Positions 19,311 through 30,899 of a stretch of DNA of 64,000 bases are shown here, one piece after another. The notes below the pieces were generated by a model. That model was not told the origin of the DNA. It made no database searches and saw only the letters and a list, made by a program, of their open reading frames with translations. Position numbers and translations under genes: made by a program. The stretch is from NCBI GenBank assembly GCA_030144725.1, contig JASKMD010000012.1:9809392-9873391 (forward strand). The letters run 5' to 3'. The stretch comes from Haematococcus lacustris. Its lineage: Eukaryota > Chlorophyta > Chlorophyceae > Chlamydomonadales > Haematococcaceae. The first letter of the stretch is position 1. Each line of letters begins with the position of its first letter.

Positions 19311-20996
19311 CAGGCGTTCCCAACATGGGGTTGGCAATCTTCATGCAACTGCAGCCCACCTACTCAATCTTTTGATGTATCGTTTGCTGCGTCTGCTGCG
19401 ATGTGGTAATGCGCTTTAATGTAAGACTGGAATTGCCATCGGAGTTATTCGATGCGGGCAGCCACATGTGACCCCGAATGTGTCCCAATCGCAGACCGTG
19501 GTTAGCTACACCGGTAAGCTACGTCCTTGGCTATCCGTTAGCGATGCACGACATGTCGGTGGCGCACACCACTGAAGTTCGGCAAACATGGCTGCGCGAG
19601 GTTCCTGATGGTGCAGGCCGCTTGGCGAGGATGTGAAGGAACCCCGGTTTGTGTGTGGCAGCGCTGTATCGCTGTAATGGTGGGCGGCACGGTAGGGACT
19701 AGTCACCCCCTCCAGCTATGATCCGCTTTATGTTTTGCACCATTGAACAAACAGCCTGACCTCACACATACCATTTGTAGCATACTCATTAACGCGTCCA
19801 TGGCACTATGCAACTCAATCATTGGGTTTGTATGTGACAAGTTATACCGCTTACAAGGTACACATGCTGATGGCTACAGGTGCACGAGGAGCCGACTGAG
19901 CTTGGCTTACCACTCCGCTCCGTGGCCACCACCAACACATCCTAACCCACCACCTCCCAACCTCGTCTACCCCGCCCAGCTCTCAGTAGCCCCTCCTCCC
20001 AGCCTGCCATCAGCCTCCTGCCCCCTAACTCTCCTTCTCCCCGCCTCCTACCTCTCCCCTACCTCTCCTTCACCCATCTCCCCCCTACCTCTCCTTCACC
20101 CATCTCCGTATCCATCACCCCCCATCACCCTGACCACCGAGCCAAGCCCGTAGCCACGCTCAGCCACCTCTTGATCCCAAACCATGAAGAAGAAGAAATT
20201 AAGCAAGGCAAAGAGTGCTCATCTCCATGCACTAAACAAGTCGCCAAGGGCTGGCTATCTGCATTGCGTGGGGCACCTGCAGCTAACAAGCCGAGGGCAG
20301 CAAAGCAAGGTGAGAGAACACCATGTACTGCACCTGCAGCTAACAAGCCTGCATTGCGTGGGGCACCTGCAGCTAACAAGCCGAGGGCAGCAAAGCAAGG
20401 TGAGAGAACACCATGTACTGCACCTAGCACCTTCTTTAAGCGTGGTAGAGCAGCCGGTAATGCACTAGCGCCAGCAGCAGCTCCAAAAGCTATTAATGAT
20501 ATCCAGCTGTCACGACTGCCGTCGTCGCGTCCACATGCCAAAAGCAAAACATGTTCCGACTGCTGCTGCGCGTTGCAGGTGCCACTCACAGCAGTGTGGC
20601 GAAGCGTGCTAGAGCGGCGCGCCTCGCATGGGGCGAATTCGCATGAATTCAAATGTGTATCTTTGGACAGGCACTGAGCACCGCTGAGAGCGAAATAGTT
20701 TTTGTTGCGTCTGCCATCTCGTAGCTATGACTCTCCTCTGATTAAAGCACTGTTTACATATATTTTTGATTGAGTGGCTGCGGAGATACAGGCTTCGTAT
20801 CACAGGGGGGTGGTTTTCAGGTAGTTGGGAACGCCTGAGTGCAGGGACGAGTGCAGGGACGAGTGCAGGGACGATTGTAGGGGGTAAAAACACGACGTGT
20901 GCTCTTCACATGTCACCTTTGCAAACTCCCATACACTCTTGCATACCCACTTAATCCATGTCAATCATGGACATGCTGGCACACACGTAGCTCATG
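19311..20996. other. Unique block of the duplication, no supported gene
   Basis: Conserved at 27,089-28,768. Contains a 73-bp direct duplication around GGCACCTGCAGCTAACAAGC (20,269-20,430) and a short minisatellite outlier (GAGTGCAGGGAC three times, 20,837-20,870). Alternative 100-170 codon frames exist on both strands (for example 20,125-20,652 minus and 20,171-20,677 plus) but they overlap each other and match no known family. Confidence 0.4.
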
Positions 20997-21088
20997 TCAT
21001 CCCTTTCTACCTCTCTTTCCCCTCCAACCCCTGCCACCGCCACGGCTCGATTTTCGCTTGCCCTTGTCACCTTTTTCAGGTTCACTCT

Positions 21089-21434
21089 CACTCCTACAAT
21101 TTAGTCCCTGCGTTTGTCCCTGCGTTCTCCCGACCTTGTCCGATCGGGCTGAAAATTTGATAGATGGCAGTTTTCAGAAAATAAAACATACTTTTCAAGA
21201 ATTTTTTTTGGAAAAAATCAAAAGCTGTTGCGCTGTGGCCCGCAACCTATCCCTGCACTTATCCCTGCACCTACGCCCCAGGGCCACAGCGCAGCCGCCT
21301 TTGATTTTTTCAAAATGTTTTTTCTGAACAATATGTTTTATTTTCTGCAAACTACCATCTATCAAAATTTCAGCCCGATCGGACAAGGTCGGTCAACACG
21401 CAGGGACGGACGCAGGGATTAATTTGTAGGAGTG
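21089..21434. mobile_element. MITE 1, CACTCCTACAA family, 346 bp
   Basis: A near-complete fold-back element. The left arm CACTCCTACAATTTAGTCCC is mirrored by the right end ...AATTTGTAGGAGTG, and the arms stay complementary through GATAGATGGCAGTTTTC and AAAATAAAACATA. The target duplication is CT (21,087-21,088 and 21,435-21,436). The paralogous empty site is at 29,101-29,110 in copy B. The termini contain CCCTGCG repeats. It carries no coding sequence. Confidence 0.95.
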
Positions 21435-21671
21435 CTCCTCCTCTTCTGGCTCCGCTGGTGGCCAGCTTACTCCTGCTGCCTCATACCACTGCTGCTCCAA
21501 CTGCTTCAGACCTGTCTCTGAGAAGGCTGCACTCGTGTAAAAGATGCCACTATTGGTGCCACCTAAGGGTACTTTTTTTTTAGCTGGCTAGCTTCCTTTG
21601 TCCATTTGCAAGCCAACGCACTTGAAAAAAAAAATCAAATCCAAGTGGTTGATGAGATACCGTGTGCCTGT

Positions 21672-24535
21672 CATTCAGTGCTGAATGCCTAGGCTTAATG
21701 CCTATCAGTACTGACCGCTTGTCAGTACTGAATATTTGTCAGTACTGAATACCTTTCAGTACTGAATGACCGTGATTTTTGACTTTTTGATACATGTTGC
21801 TTTTCAGTACTGAATGACGGTAACGTTTGCCAGATGGCCTGTCCACTCCTACAATTTAGTCCCTGCGTTTGTCCCTGCGTTCTACCGACCTTGTCCGATC
21901 GGGCTGAAAATTTGATAGATGGCAGTTTTCAGAAAATAAAACATATTTTTCAAGAAAAATATTTGGAAAAATCCAAAGGCTGCTGCGCTGTGGCCCGCAA
22001 CCTATCCCTGCACTTATCCCTGCACCTCCGCCCCAGGGCCGCAGCGCAGCCGCCTTTGATTTTTTTAAAATATTTATTCTGAAAAATATGTTTTATTTTC
22101 TGCAAACTACCATCTATCAAAATTTCAGCCCGATCGGACAAGGTCGGTAGAACGCAGGGACAAACGCAGGGACTAAATTGTAGGAGTGTCAGTACATACA
22201 GTCTTTCAGTGAACGCCTGTCAGTACCGACTTTCAAGACATGTGCTTAACATCCCCGTGAAGTGATGGTGCATCATGCAGGTGTTTAGCAATCCATAAGT
22301 TAGTAAGTCAACATAGTTAGCACTGAAAGTTAGTCGGTCAACACTGAAAATTACTCAATCAGCATTGACAGTTAGGTAGTCAGCGCTGACAGTGGGTCAT
22401 AGTTAGTCAGTCAGCACTGAAAGTTAGTCAGTCAGCACTAAAAGTTAGGTAGTCAGCACTGAAAGTGGGTCAGTCAGCACTGACAAATAGGTAGTCAGCA
22501 CTGAAAGTAAGGTAGTCAGCACTGAAAGTTGGTCAGTCACCACTGAAAGTTAGTCAGCACAAAAAGTTAGGTAGTCAGCACTGAAAGTGGGTCAGTCAGC
22601 ACTGAAAAATAGGTAGTCAGCACTGACAGTGGGTCAGTCAGCACTGACAGTGGGTCAGTCAGCACTGAATGTTGGTCAGTCAGCACTGATAATTAATCGA
22701 TCAGCACTGATAATGGATCAGTCAACACTGAAAGTGGGTCAATCAGCACTGAATGTTAAACAGTCAGCACTGAATGTTAATCAGTCAGCACTGATGATTA
22801 ATCAGTCAGCACTGATAATGGATCAGTCAGCACTGAAAGTGGGTCAGTCAGCACTGATAATTAATCAGTCAGCACTGACAATGGATCAGTCAGCACTGAA
22901 AGTGGGTCAGTCAGCACTGAATGTTAAACAGTCAGCACTGATAATTAATCAGTCAGCACTGATAATGGATCAGTCAGCACTGAAAGTGGGTCAGTCAGCA
23001 CTGAATGTTAATCAGTCAGCGCTGGTTATTAATCAGTCAGCACTGATAATGGATCAGTCAGCACTGAAAGTGGGTCAGTCAGCACTGATAATTAATCAGT
23101 CAGCACTGACAATGGATCAGTCAGCACTGAAAGTGGGTCAATCAGCACTGAATGTTAAACAGTCAGCACTGAATGTTAATCAGTCAGCACTGATGATTAA
23201 TCAGTCAGCACTGATAATGGATCAGTCAGCACTGAAAGTGGGTCAGTCAGCACTGATAATTAATCAGTCAGCACTGACCATGGATCAGTCAGCACTGAAA
23301 GTGGGTCAGTCAGCACTGAATGTTAAACAGTCAGCACTGATAATTAATCAGTCAGCACTGATAATGGATCAGTCAGCACTGAAAGTGGGTCAGTCAGCAC
23401 TGAATGTTAATCAGTCAGCGCTGGTTATTAATCAGTCAGCACTGATAATGGATCAGTCAGCACTGAAAGTGGGTCAGTCAGCACTGATAATTAATCAGTC
23501 AGCACTGACAATGGATCAGTCAGCACTGAAAGTGGGTCAGTCAGCACTGAATGTTAAACAGTCAGCACTGATAATTAATCAGTCAGCACTGATAATGGAT
23601 CAGTCAGCACTGAAAGTGGGTCAGTCAGCACTGAATGTTAATCAGTCAGCGCTGGTTATTAATCAGTCAGCACTGATAATGGATCAGTCAGCACTGAAAG
23701 TGGGTCAGTCAGCACTGAAAGTGGGTCAGTCAGCACTGAATGTTGGTCAGTCAGCACTGAATGTTGGTCAGTCAGCACTGATAATTAATCAGTCAGCACT
23801 GATAATGGATCAGTCAGCACTGAAAGTGGGTCAGTCAGCACTGAATGTTAATCAGTCAGCGCTGGTTATTAATCAGTCAGCACTGATAATGGATCAGTCA
23901 GCACTGAAAGTGGGTCAGTCAGCACTGAAAGTGGGTCAGTCAGCACTGAATGTTGGTCAGTCAGCACTGAATGTTGGTCAGTCAGCACTGATAATTAATC
24001 GATCAGCACTGATAATGGATCAGTCAACACTGAAAGTGGGTCAATCAGCACTGGTTATTAAACAGTCAGCACTGAATGTTAATCAGTCAGCACTGATGAT
24101 TAATCAGTCAGCACTGATAATGGATCAGTCAGCACTGAAAGTGGGTCAGTCAGCACTGATAATTAATCAGTCAGCACTGACAATGGATCAGTCAGCACTG
24201 AAAGTGGATCAGTCAGCACTGAATGTTAAACAGTCAGCACTGATAATTAATCAGTCAGCACTGACAATGGATCAGTCAGCACTGAAAGTGGGTCAGTCAG
24301 CACTGAAAGTGGGTCAGTCAGCACTGAATGTTGGTCAGTCAGCACTGAATGTTGGTCAGTCAGCACTGATAAGTAATCAGTCAGCACTGATAATGGATCA
24401 GTCAGTACTGAAAGTGGGTCAGTCAGCACTGAATGTTAATCAGTCAGCACTGAAATTTAACTTATCAGCACTGAAACGGGTCAGTCAGTACTGAAAGTGG
24501 GTCAGTCAGCACTGACTGGGGGGTCTGTCAGTACT
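21672..24535. repeat. TCAGCACTGA / CAGTACTGA array, 21-bp period
   Basis: The left 170 bp use CAGTACTG cores. From 22,310 on, the unit is GTCAGCACTGA plus AAGTGGGTCA, AATGTTAATCA or TAATTAATCA, with period 21 in the main block. The order of unit types repeats in blocks of about 400 bp. A continuous 621-codon frame (22,629-24,494) of seven-residue QSALxVx units arises from the 21-bp period; it has no start context or codon signal and is not called a gene. Confidence 0.95.
21844..22188. mobile_element. MITE 2, CACTCCTACAA family, 345 bp
   Basis: Nested inside the array element. Ends CACTCCTACAATTTAGTCCC and ...AAATTGTAGGAGTG; target duplication TC at 21,842-21,843 and 22,189-22,190. The paralogous empty site is at 29,513-29,514. 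It is very close to MITE 1 in sequence, implying near-simultaneous activity. Confidence 0.95.
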
Positions 24536-24735
24536 GACAACTCTGTATCTCCTCAGCCCGATTTTTCCTCGATTTTAGGTTTTCACCATAACTCTTACAA
24601 TGTTGTAAAAATGCTATGTACCAAGTTTCATGTCAAAATATTGAACTTTGCGTGTGCTAGTTTCTACGAGTGTGGGTCTTCAAGCCATTTTGGCTTCCAC
24701 ATGGCGTCCTCTTCTTTCTGAGCTTTTTTGTACAC

Positions 24736-26611
24736 AACTTCAGTGCTATATCAGCACCACTCACTGACCTGACTGGTAAAGCAGGCACTGATTTTAATTG
24801 GCACAAGTGGCCTGATGATAAGTTAAAAGCTTTTGATGCTCTTAAGCACGCCATTTCTAGAGTACCTCTACTCAAAATCCCAGATATTACAAAACCATTT
24901 CAGGTTTACTGCGACGCCTCGTTGCAAGGCGTAGGGGCAGTTCTTATGCAAGAGGGTTATCCTCTAGCTTACTTAAGCAAGAAACTGATTCCAGCTGAAA
25001 AGAACTATACCACTGGTGAACAAGAGCTACTTGCAATTATTACTGCATGTAAAGAATGGCGTTGCTACCTGGAGGGTGTTCCCTTCACGTTGTAAACAGA
25101 CCACAAACCTTTGGTAGCCTTAAAAACACCAAAGATCTTGTCAAGACGCCAAACTAGGTGGTTCGAGTTTCTCTCTGCTGACCCTCTGTCACGCATACCT
25201 GATGCTCCTGTCAGAAATCCTGTCATGGTAATGACCAGGAGCAGGAAACGCCTTTTGGAGGGGGAGGAAGCTGGTGTGGTGCAGCCTGCTCAGCCTGCCA
25301 TTCAGCAGCCGCAGCAGGAGCCACAGCCCCAGCTGGTTTTGGAACAGCCCTTACCCCCACCTCCTTTGCCTGTGCACCCTTTGCACGCTGTCAATATGAC
25401 AGAGCAGCTCCTGGCAGCATATGCAGCAGATGAGGCCTTTGCCAGCACTGTGGATCAATATGATCTGGACAAGCATGGCTTGTATCGCACCAAAGGCAAG
25501 AACCAGATAGTGGTTCCTAATTGTCAACATCTCAAAGCCAGGATATTGGTGGAGATGCATGATGCACAGTTCGCAGGCCATGTGGGTATCACCAAGACGC
25601 TGGAGCGTATCTCCAGGATATTCTGGTGGCCACGCATGAGATCTGAAGTACGTCACTATGTGAGTAACTGTGATGCATGCCAGCGCAACAAGTCTGTGAA
25701 TACCAGGCCTGGTGGTTTGCTTACACCACTGGCCATACCCTATGACAGATGGGAGTCCATGTCTATGGACTTGATCACTAAACTACCACCTGGTGATCAT
25801 GGTTTTGATGCCATTGCTGTCTTTGTGGATAGGCTATCTAAAATGGTACACTTCGTGCCATGCCGTGAGTCTATGAACGCTGAGGGTTTTGCCCGCCTGT
25901 TTATTGATGATGTGTTTAAAACACCATGGAGTGCCCAGAGAAATAATCTCTGATAGGGGCTCTCACTTTACTAATCATTTCTGGGCGTCAGTTATGGCCA
26001 TTCTTGGTGTAAAAGAATGTAAATCCAGTGCCTATCATCCAGAGTCTGATGGTCAGACAGAAAGGTATAATCGTACCCTGGAGGAAATGCTTCGTCATTA
26101 CATCTCCCCTGCTCAGTCTGACTGGCCCTTCTTCCTGTCACTGGCTGAGTTTGCTGTGAACAACAGTTGGCAGGAATCCATCCAGTCCACGCCCTTCCTG
26201 GTCAACACTGGTCAGTCACCTCTGACACCTGCCCTGCTGGAGCTGCCAGGTGAGGTGTACTGTCCCTCTGCCAGGAAGCTGTCTGAGTGGTGGCAGAGTA
26301 ATGTCAAGCAGGCCCGCCATTTCATGGAGCAAGCTCAGCAGCGTCAGGCCTATCTGACCAACAAGGGACGCAGGGATGTGGAGTTCAGCCCTGGCCAGCT
26401 AGTGCTGCTGAGCACCAAGAACCTTAGGCTTAAGCCAGGTAAGGCTAAAAAGTTGCTGCCTAGGTTCATTGGGCCCTTTAAGGTCCTGGAGCATGTAGGT
26501 CCTGTTGCTGTGCGCTTGGACCTGCCTCCTGCCATGGCACGCATGCACCCTGTGTTCCATGTTGCTCTGCTGAGACCCTACACTAGTGAGCATCCTCACT
26601 TACCTCCTCCA
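24736..26611 (+). pseudogene. Ty3/gypsy pol remnant, copy A
   Basis: Begins at the pol connection (AISAPLTDLTGKAG). RNase H follows with YCDASLQGVGAVLMQ, and then a TAA stop at 25,093-25,095 just before TDHKPL. The segment between RWFEFL and ADPLSRIPD is missing about 15-20 residues. The integrase has the HHCC region (HVGITKTLERI, CDACQRN) and core (MDLITKLPPGDHG, SDRGSHFTNHFW, ESDGQTERYNR). A one-base insertion in an A run near 25,918 breaks the frame inside integrase. Gag, protease, most of RT and the chromodomain are absent. The sequence stops at 26,611, joined to a minisatellite. Confidence 0.92.
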
Positions 26612-27089
26612 TGAGTGCAGGGACGAGTGAAGGGATGGGTGCAGGGACGAGTGGAGGGACGAGTGCAGGGGTGACGGGCGCAGGGACGAGTGCAGGGACG
26701 GGTGCAGGGACGAGTGCAGGGACGAGTGCAGGGACGAGTGCAGGGACGAGTGCAGGGACGAGTGCAGGGACGAGTGCAGGGACGAGTGCAGGGACGAGTG
26801 CAGGGATGACGGGCGCAGGGACGAGTGCAGGGACGGGTGCAGGGACGAGTGCAGGGACGGGTGCAGGGATGAGTGCTGGGACGAGTGCAGGGATGGGTGC
26901 AGGGACGAGTGCAGGGACGAGTGCAGGGGTGACGGGCGCAGGGACGAGTGCAGGGACGGGTGCAGGGACGAGTGCAGGGACGAGTGCCGGGACGAGTGCA
27001 GGGACGGGTGCAGGGACGAGTGCAGGGACGGGTGCAGGGACGAGTGCAGGGACGAGTGCAGGGATGGGTGCAGGGATGAGTGCAGGTCA
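26612..27089. repeat. GTGCAGGGACGA minisatellite, copy B
   Basis: About 39 units, corresponding to the right half of the copy A array, fused directly to gypsy sequence at its left end. Confidence 0.95.
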
Positions 27090-28768
27090 GGCGTTCCCAA
27101 CATGGGGTTGGCAATCTTCATGCAACTGCAGCCCACCTACTCAATCTTTTGATGTATCGTTTGCTGCGTCTGCTGCGATGTGGTAATGCGCCTTTAAAGT
27201 AAGACTGGAATTGCCATCGGAGTTATTCGATGCGGGCAGCCACATGTGACCCCGAATGTGTCCCAATCGCAGACCGTGGTTAGCTACACCGGTAAGCTAC
27301 GTCCTTGGCTATCCGTTAGCGATGCACGACATGTCGGTGGCGCACACCACTGAAGTTCGGCAAACATGGCTGCGCGAGGTTCCTGATGGTGCAGGCCGCT
27401 TGGCGAGGATGTGAAGGAACCCCGGTTTGTGTGTGGCAGCGCTGTATCGCTGTAATGGTGGGCGGCACAGTAGGGACTAGTCACCCCCTCCAGCTATGAT
27501 CCGCTTTATGTTTTGCACCATTGAACAAACAGCCTGACCTCACACATACCATTTGTAGCATACTCATTAACGCGTCCATGGCACTATGCAACTCAATCAT
27601 TGGGTTTGTATGTGACAAGTTATACCGCTTACAAGGTACACATGCTGATGGCTACAGGTGCACGAGGAGCCGACTGAGCTTGGCTTACCACTCCGCTCCG
27701 TGGCCACCACCAACACATCCTAACCCACCACCTCCCAACCTCGTCTACCCCGCCCAGCTCTCAGTAGCCCCTCCTCCCAGCCTGCCATCAGCCTCCTGCC
27801 CCCTAACTCTCCTTCTCCCCGCTTCCTACCTCTCCCCTACCTCTCCTTCACCCATCTCCCCCCTACCTCTCCTTCACCCATCTCCGTATCCATCACCCCC
27901 CATCACCCAAACCACCGAGCCAAGCCCGTAGCCCCGCTCAGCCACCTCTTGATCCCAAACCATGAAGAAGAAGAAATTAAGCAAGGCAAAGAGTGCTCAT
28001 CTCCATGCACTAAACAAGTCGCCAAGGGCTGGCTATCTGCATTGCGTGGGGCACCTGCAGCTAACAAGCCGAGGGCAGCAAAGCAAGGTGAGAGAACACC
28101 ATGTACTGCACCTGCAGCTAACAAGCCTGCATTGCGTGGGGCACCTGCAGCTAACAAGCCGAGGGCAGCAAAGCAAGGTGAGAGAACACCATGTACTGCA
28201 CCTAGCACCTTCTTTAAGCGTGGTAGAGCAGCCGGTAATGCACTAGCGCCAGCAGCAGCTCCAAAAGCTATTAATGATATCCAGCTGTCACGACTGCCGT
28301 CGTCGCGTCCACATGCCAAAAGCAAAACATGTTCCGACTGCTGCTGCGCGTTGCTGGTGCCACTCACAGCAGTGTGGCGAAGCGTGCTAGAGCGGCGCGC
28401 CTCGCATGGGGCGAATTCGCATGAATTCAAATGTGTATCTTTGGACAGGCACTGAGCACCGCTGAGAGCGAAATAGTTTTTGTTGCGTCTGCCATCTCGT
28501 AGCTATGACTCTCCTCTGATTAAAGCACTGTTTACATATATTTTTGACTGAGTGGCTGCGGAGATACAGGCTTCGTATCACAGGGGGGTGGTTTTCAGGT
28601 AGTTGGGAACGCCTGAGTGCAGGGACGAGTGCAGGGACGAGTGCAGGGACGATTGTAGGGGGTAAAAACACGACGTGTGCTCTTCACATGTCACCTTTGC
28701 AAACTCCCATACACTCTTGCATACCCACTTAATCCATGTCAATCATGGACATGCTGGCACACACGTAG

Positions 28769-29007
28769 CACTCCTACAAATTAGTCCCTGCGTTTTTCCC
28801 TGCGTTTTAGGCCAACCTTGTCCGATTGGACTGAAAATTTGATAGATGGTGTTTTGCAGAAAATAAAACATATTGTTTTTTGAGAAAAGTTTTCAAAAAA
28901 CAATATGTTTTAATTTCTGCAAAACACCATCTATCAAATTTTCAGTCCAATCGGACAAGGTTGGCCTAAAACGCAGGGAAAAACGCAGGGACTAATTTGT
29001 AGGAGTG
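28769..29007. mobile_element. MITE 3, CACTCCTACAA family, 239 bp
   Basis: A shorter, almost fully palindromic member. Arms start CACTCCTACAAATTAGTCCC and extend almost to the centre through GATAGATGGTGTTTTGCAG. Target duplication AG (28,767-28,768 and 29,008-29,009). The empty site in copy A is at 20,989-20,990. It lacks the CCCGCAACCTATCCCTGCAC centre of MITEs 1 and 2. Confidence 0.95.
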
Positions 29008-29200
29008 AGCTCATGTCATCCCTTTCTACCTCTCTTTCCCCTCCAACCCCTGCCACCGCCACGGCTCGATTTTCGCTTGCCCTTGTCACCTTTTTCAGGT
29101 TCACTCTCCTCCTCTTCTGGCTCCGCTGGTGGCCAGCTTACTCCTGCTGCCTCATACCACTGCTGCTCCAACTGCTTCAGACCTGTCTCTGAGAAGGCTG

Positions 29201-30841
29201 CACTCGTGTAAAAGATGCCACTATTGGTGCCACCTAAGGGTACTTTTTTTTTAGCTGGCTAGCTTCCTTTGTCCATTTGCAAGCCAACGCACTTGAAAAA
29301 AAAAATCAAATCCAAGTGGTTGATGAGATACCGTGTGCCTGTCATTCAGTGCTGAATGCCTAGGCTTAATGCCTATCAGTACCGACCGCTTGTCAGTACT
29401 GAATATGTGTCAGTACTGAATACCTTTCAGTACTGAATGACCGTGATTTTTGACTTTTTGATACATGTTGCTTTTCAGTACTGAATGACGGTAACGTTTG
29501 CCAGATGGCCTGTCAGTACATACAGTCTTTCAGTGAACGCCTGTCAGTACCGACTTTCAAGACATGTGCTTAACATCCCCGTGAAGTGATGGTGCATCAT
29601 GCAGGTGTTTAGCAATCCATAAGTTAGTAAGTCAACATAGTTAGCACTGAAAGTTAGTCGGTCAACACTGAAAATTACTCAATCAGCATTGACAGTTAGG
29701 TAGTCAGCGCTGACAGTGGGTCATAGTTAGTCAGTCAGCACTGAAAGTTAGTCAGTCAGCACTGAAAGTTAGGTAGTCAGCACTGAAAGTGGGTCAGTCA
29801 GCACTGACAAATAGGTAGTCAGCACTGAAAGTAAGGTAGTCAGCACTGAAAGTTGGTCAGTCACCACTGAAAGTTAGTCAGCACAAAAAGTTAGGTAGTC
29901 AGCACTGAAAGTGGGTCAGTCAGCACTGAAAAATAGGTAGTCAGCACTGACAGTGGGTCAGTCAGCACTGACAGTGGGTCAGTCAGCACTGAATGTTGGT
30001 CAGTCAGCACTGATAATTAATCGATCAGCACTGATAATGGATCAGTCAACACTGAAAGTGGGTCAATCAGCACTGAATGTTAAACAGTCAGCACTGAATG
30101 TTAATCAGTCAGCACTGATGATTAATCAATCAGCACTGATAATGGATCAGTCAGCACTGAAAGTGGGTCAGTCAGCACTGATAATTAATCAGTCAGCACT
30201 GACAATGGATCAGTCAGCACTGAAAGTGGGTCAGTCAGCACTGAATGTTAAACAGTCAGCACTGATAATTAATCAGTCAGCACTGATAATGGATCAGTCA
30301 GCACTGAAAGTGGGTCAGTCAGCACTGAATGTTAATCAGTCAGCGCTGATAATTAATCAGTCAGCACTGATAATGGATCAGTCAGCACTGAAAGTGGGTC
30401 AGTCAGCGCTGATAATGGATCAGTCAGCACTGAAAGTTAATCAGTCAGCACTGACAATGGATCAGTCAGCACTGAAAGTGGGTCAGTCAGCACTGAATGT
30501 TGGTCAGTCAGCACTGAATGTTGGTCAGTCAGCACTGATAAGTAATCAGTCAGCACTGATAATGGATCAGTCAGTACTGAAAGTGGGTCAGTCAGCACTG
30601 AATGTTAATCAGTCAGCACTGAAATTTAACTTATCAGCACTGAAACGGGTAAGTCAGTACTGAAAGTGGGTCAGTCAGCACTGACTGGGGGGTCTGTCAG
30701 TAATGACAACTCTGTATCTCCTCAGCCCGATTTTTCCTCGATTTTAGGTTTTCACCATAACTCTTACAATGTTGTAAAAATGCTATGTACCAAGTTTCAT
30801 GTCAAAATATTGAACTTTGCGTGTGCTAGTTTCTACGAGTG
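29201..30841. mobile_element. CACTC-terminal element with TCAGCACTGA array, copy B
   Basis: Same ends, same insertion site and same TG target duplication as 21,530-24,672, so it was copied by the segmental duplication and did not transpose independently. The array (about 29,345-30,705) is about half as long, which shows array contraction or expansion after the duplication. Confidence 0.9.
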
Positions 30842-30899
30842 TGGGTCTTCAAGCCAATTTGGCTTCCACATGGCGTCCTCTTCTTTCTGAGCTTTTTTG

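Larger units (their letters stand above)
21530..24672. mobile_element. CACTC-terminal element with TCAGCACTGA array, copy A
   Basis: Left end CACTCGTGTAAAAGATGCCAC; right end TTTCTACGAGTG; 2-bp target duplication TG on both sides. Removing it joins a minus-strand reading frame. It comprises a left module with GTGCCACCTAAGGGTAC and an AGCCAACGCACTTGAAAAA stretch (shared with 62,461-62,570), a 2.8-kb palindrome array holding MITE 2, and the TATCTCCTCAGCCCGATTTT right module. No transposase is encoded, so it is non-autonomous. Confidence 0.9.
20997..24735 (-). pseudogene. Minus-strand coding fragment split by two elements
   Basis: If the insertions at 21,089-21,434 and 21,530-24,672 and one copy of each 2-bp duplication are removed, the minus strand reads without interruption for about 80 codons to a TGA at 20,997. 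Features in order are a KEEDAMWKPKWLEDPAF block, a QLEQQWYEAAG block, a run of glutamates and a basic, glycine/arginine-rich C-terminus. The reconstructed reading frame is strong evidence that both inserts are precise. The protein is not recognised; the basic Gly/Arg tail suggests nucleic-acid binding, possibly a retroelement gag end. Confidence 0.55.
18830..26611 (+). repeat. Tandem segmental duplication, copy A
   Basis: Shares an almost identical sequence with 26,612-32,781 in the same order: minisatellite, 19.3-21.0 kb block, TCAGCACTGA element and gypsy remnant. Anchor pairs include GCGTTCCCAACATGG at 19,314 and 27,091. The copy is longer than B because of two MITEs and a longer array. 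It ends inside the gypsy remnant at 26,611, where it joins the minisatellite of copy B. The left limit lies within the minisatellite and cannot be fixed exactly. Confidence 0.9.

Noticed and set aside
18486..19409. Cys/Thr/Arg-Pro or Ser/Leu/His repeat proteins on either strand
   Set aside because: The 12-bp minisatellite is open in four or more frames. Amino-acid periodicity follows the DNA unit.
20125..20677. A 168-175 codon gene conserved in both duplicate copies
   Set aside because: Equally long frames exist on both strands over the same bases. Conservation between recent duplicates carries no selective information, and no family is recognised.
22629..24494. 621-codon frame of QSALKVG heptads, apparently a leucine-rich repeat protein
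   Set aside because: It is the direct translation of the 21-bp TCAGCACTGA array. Copy B has a different repeat number and no purifying pattern is visible.
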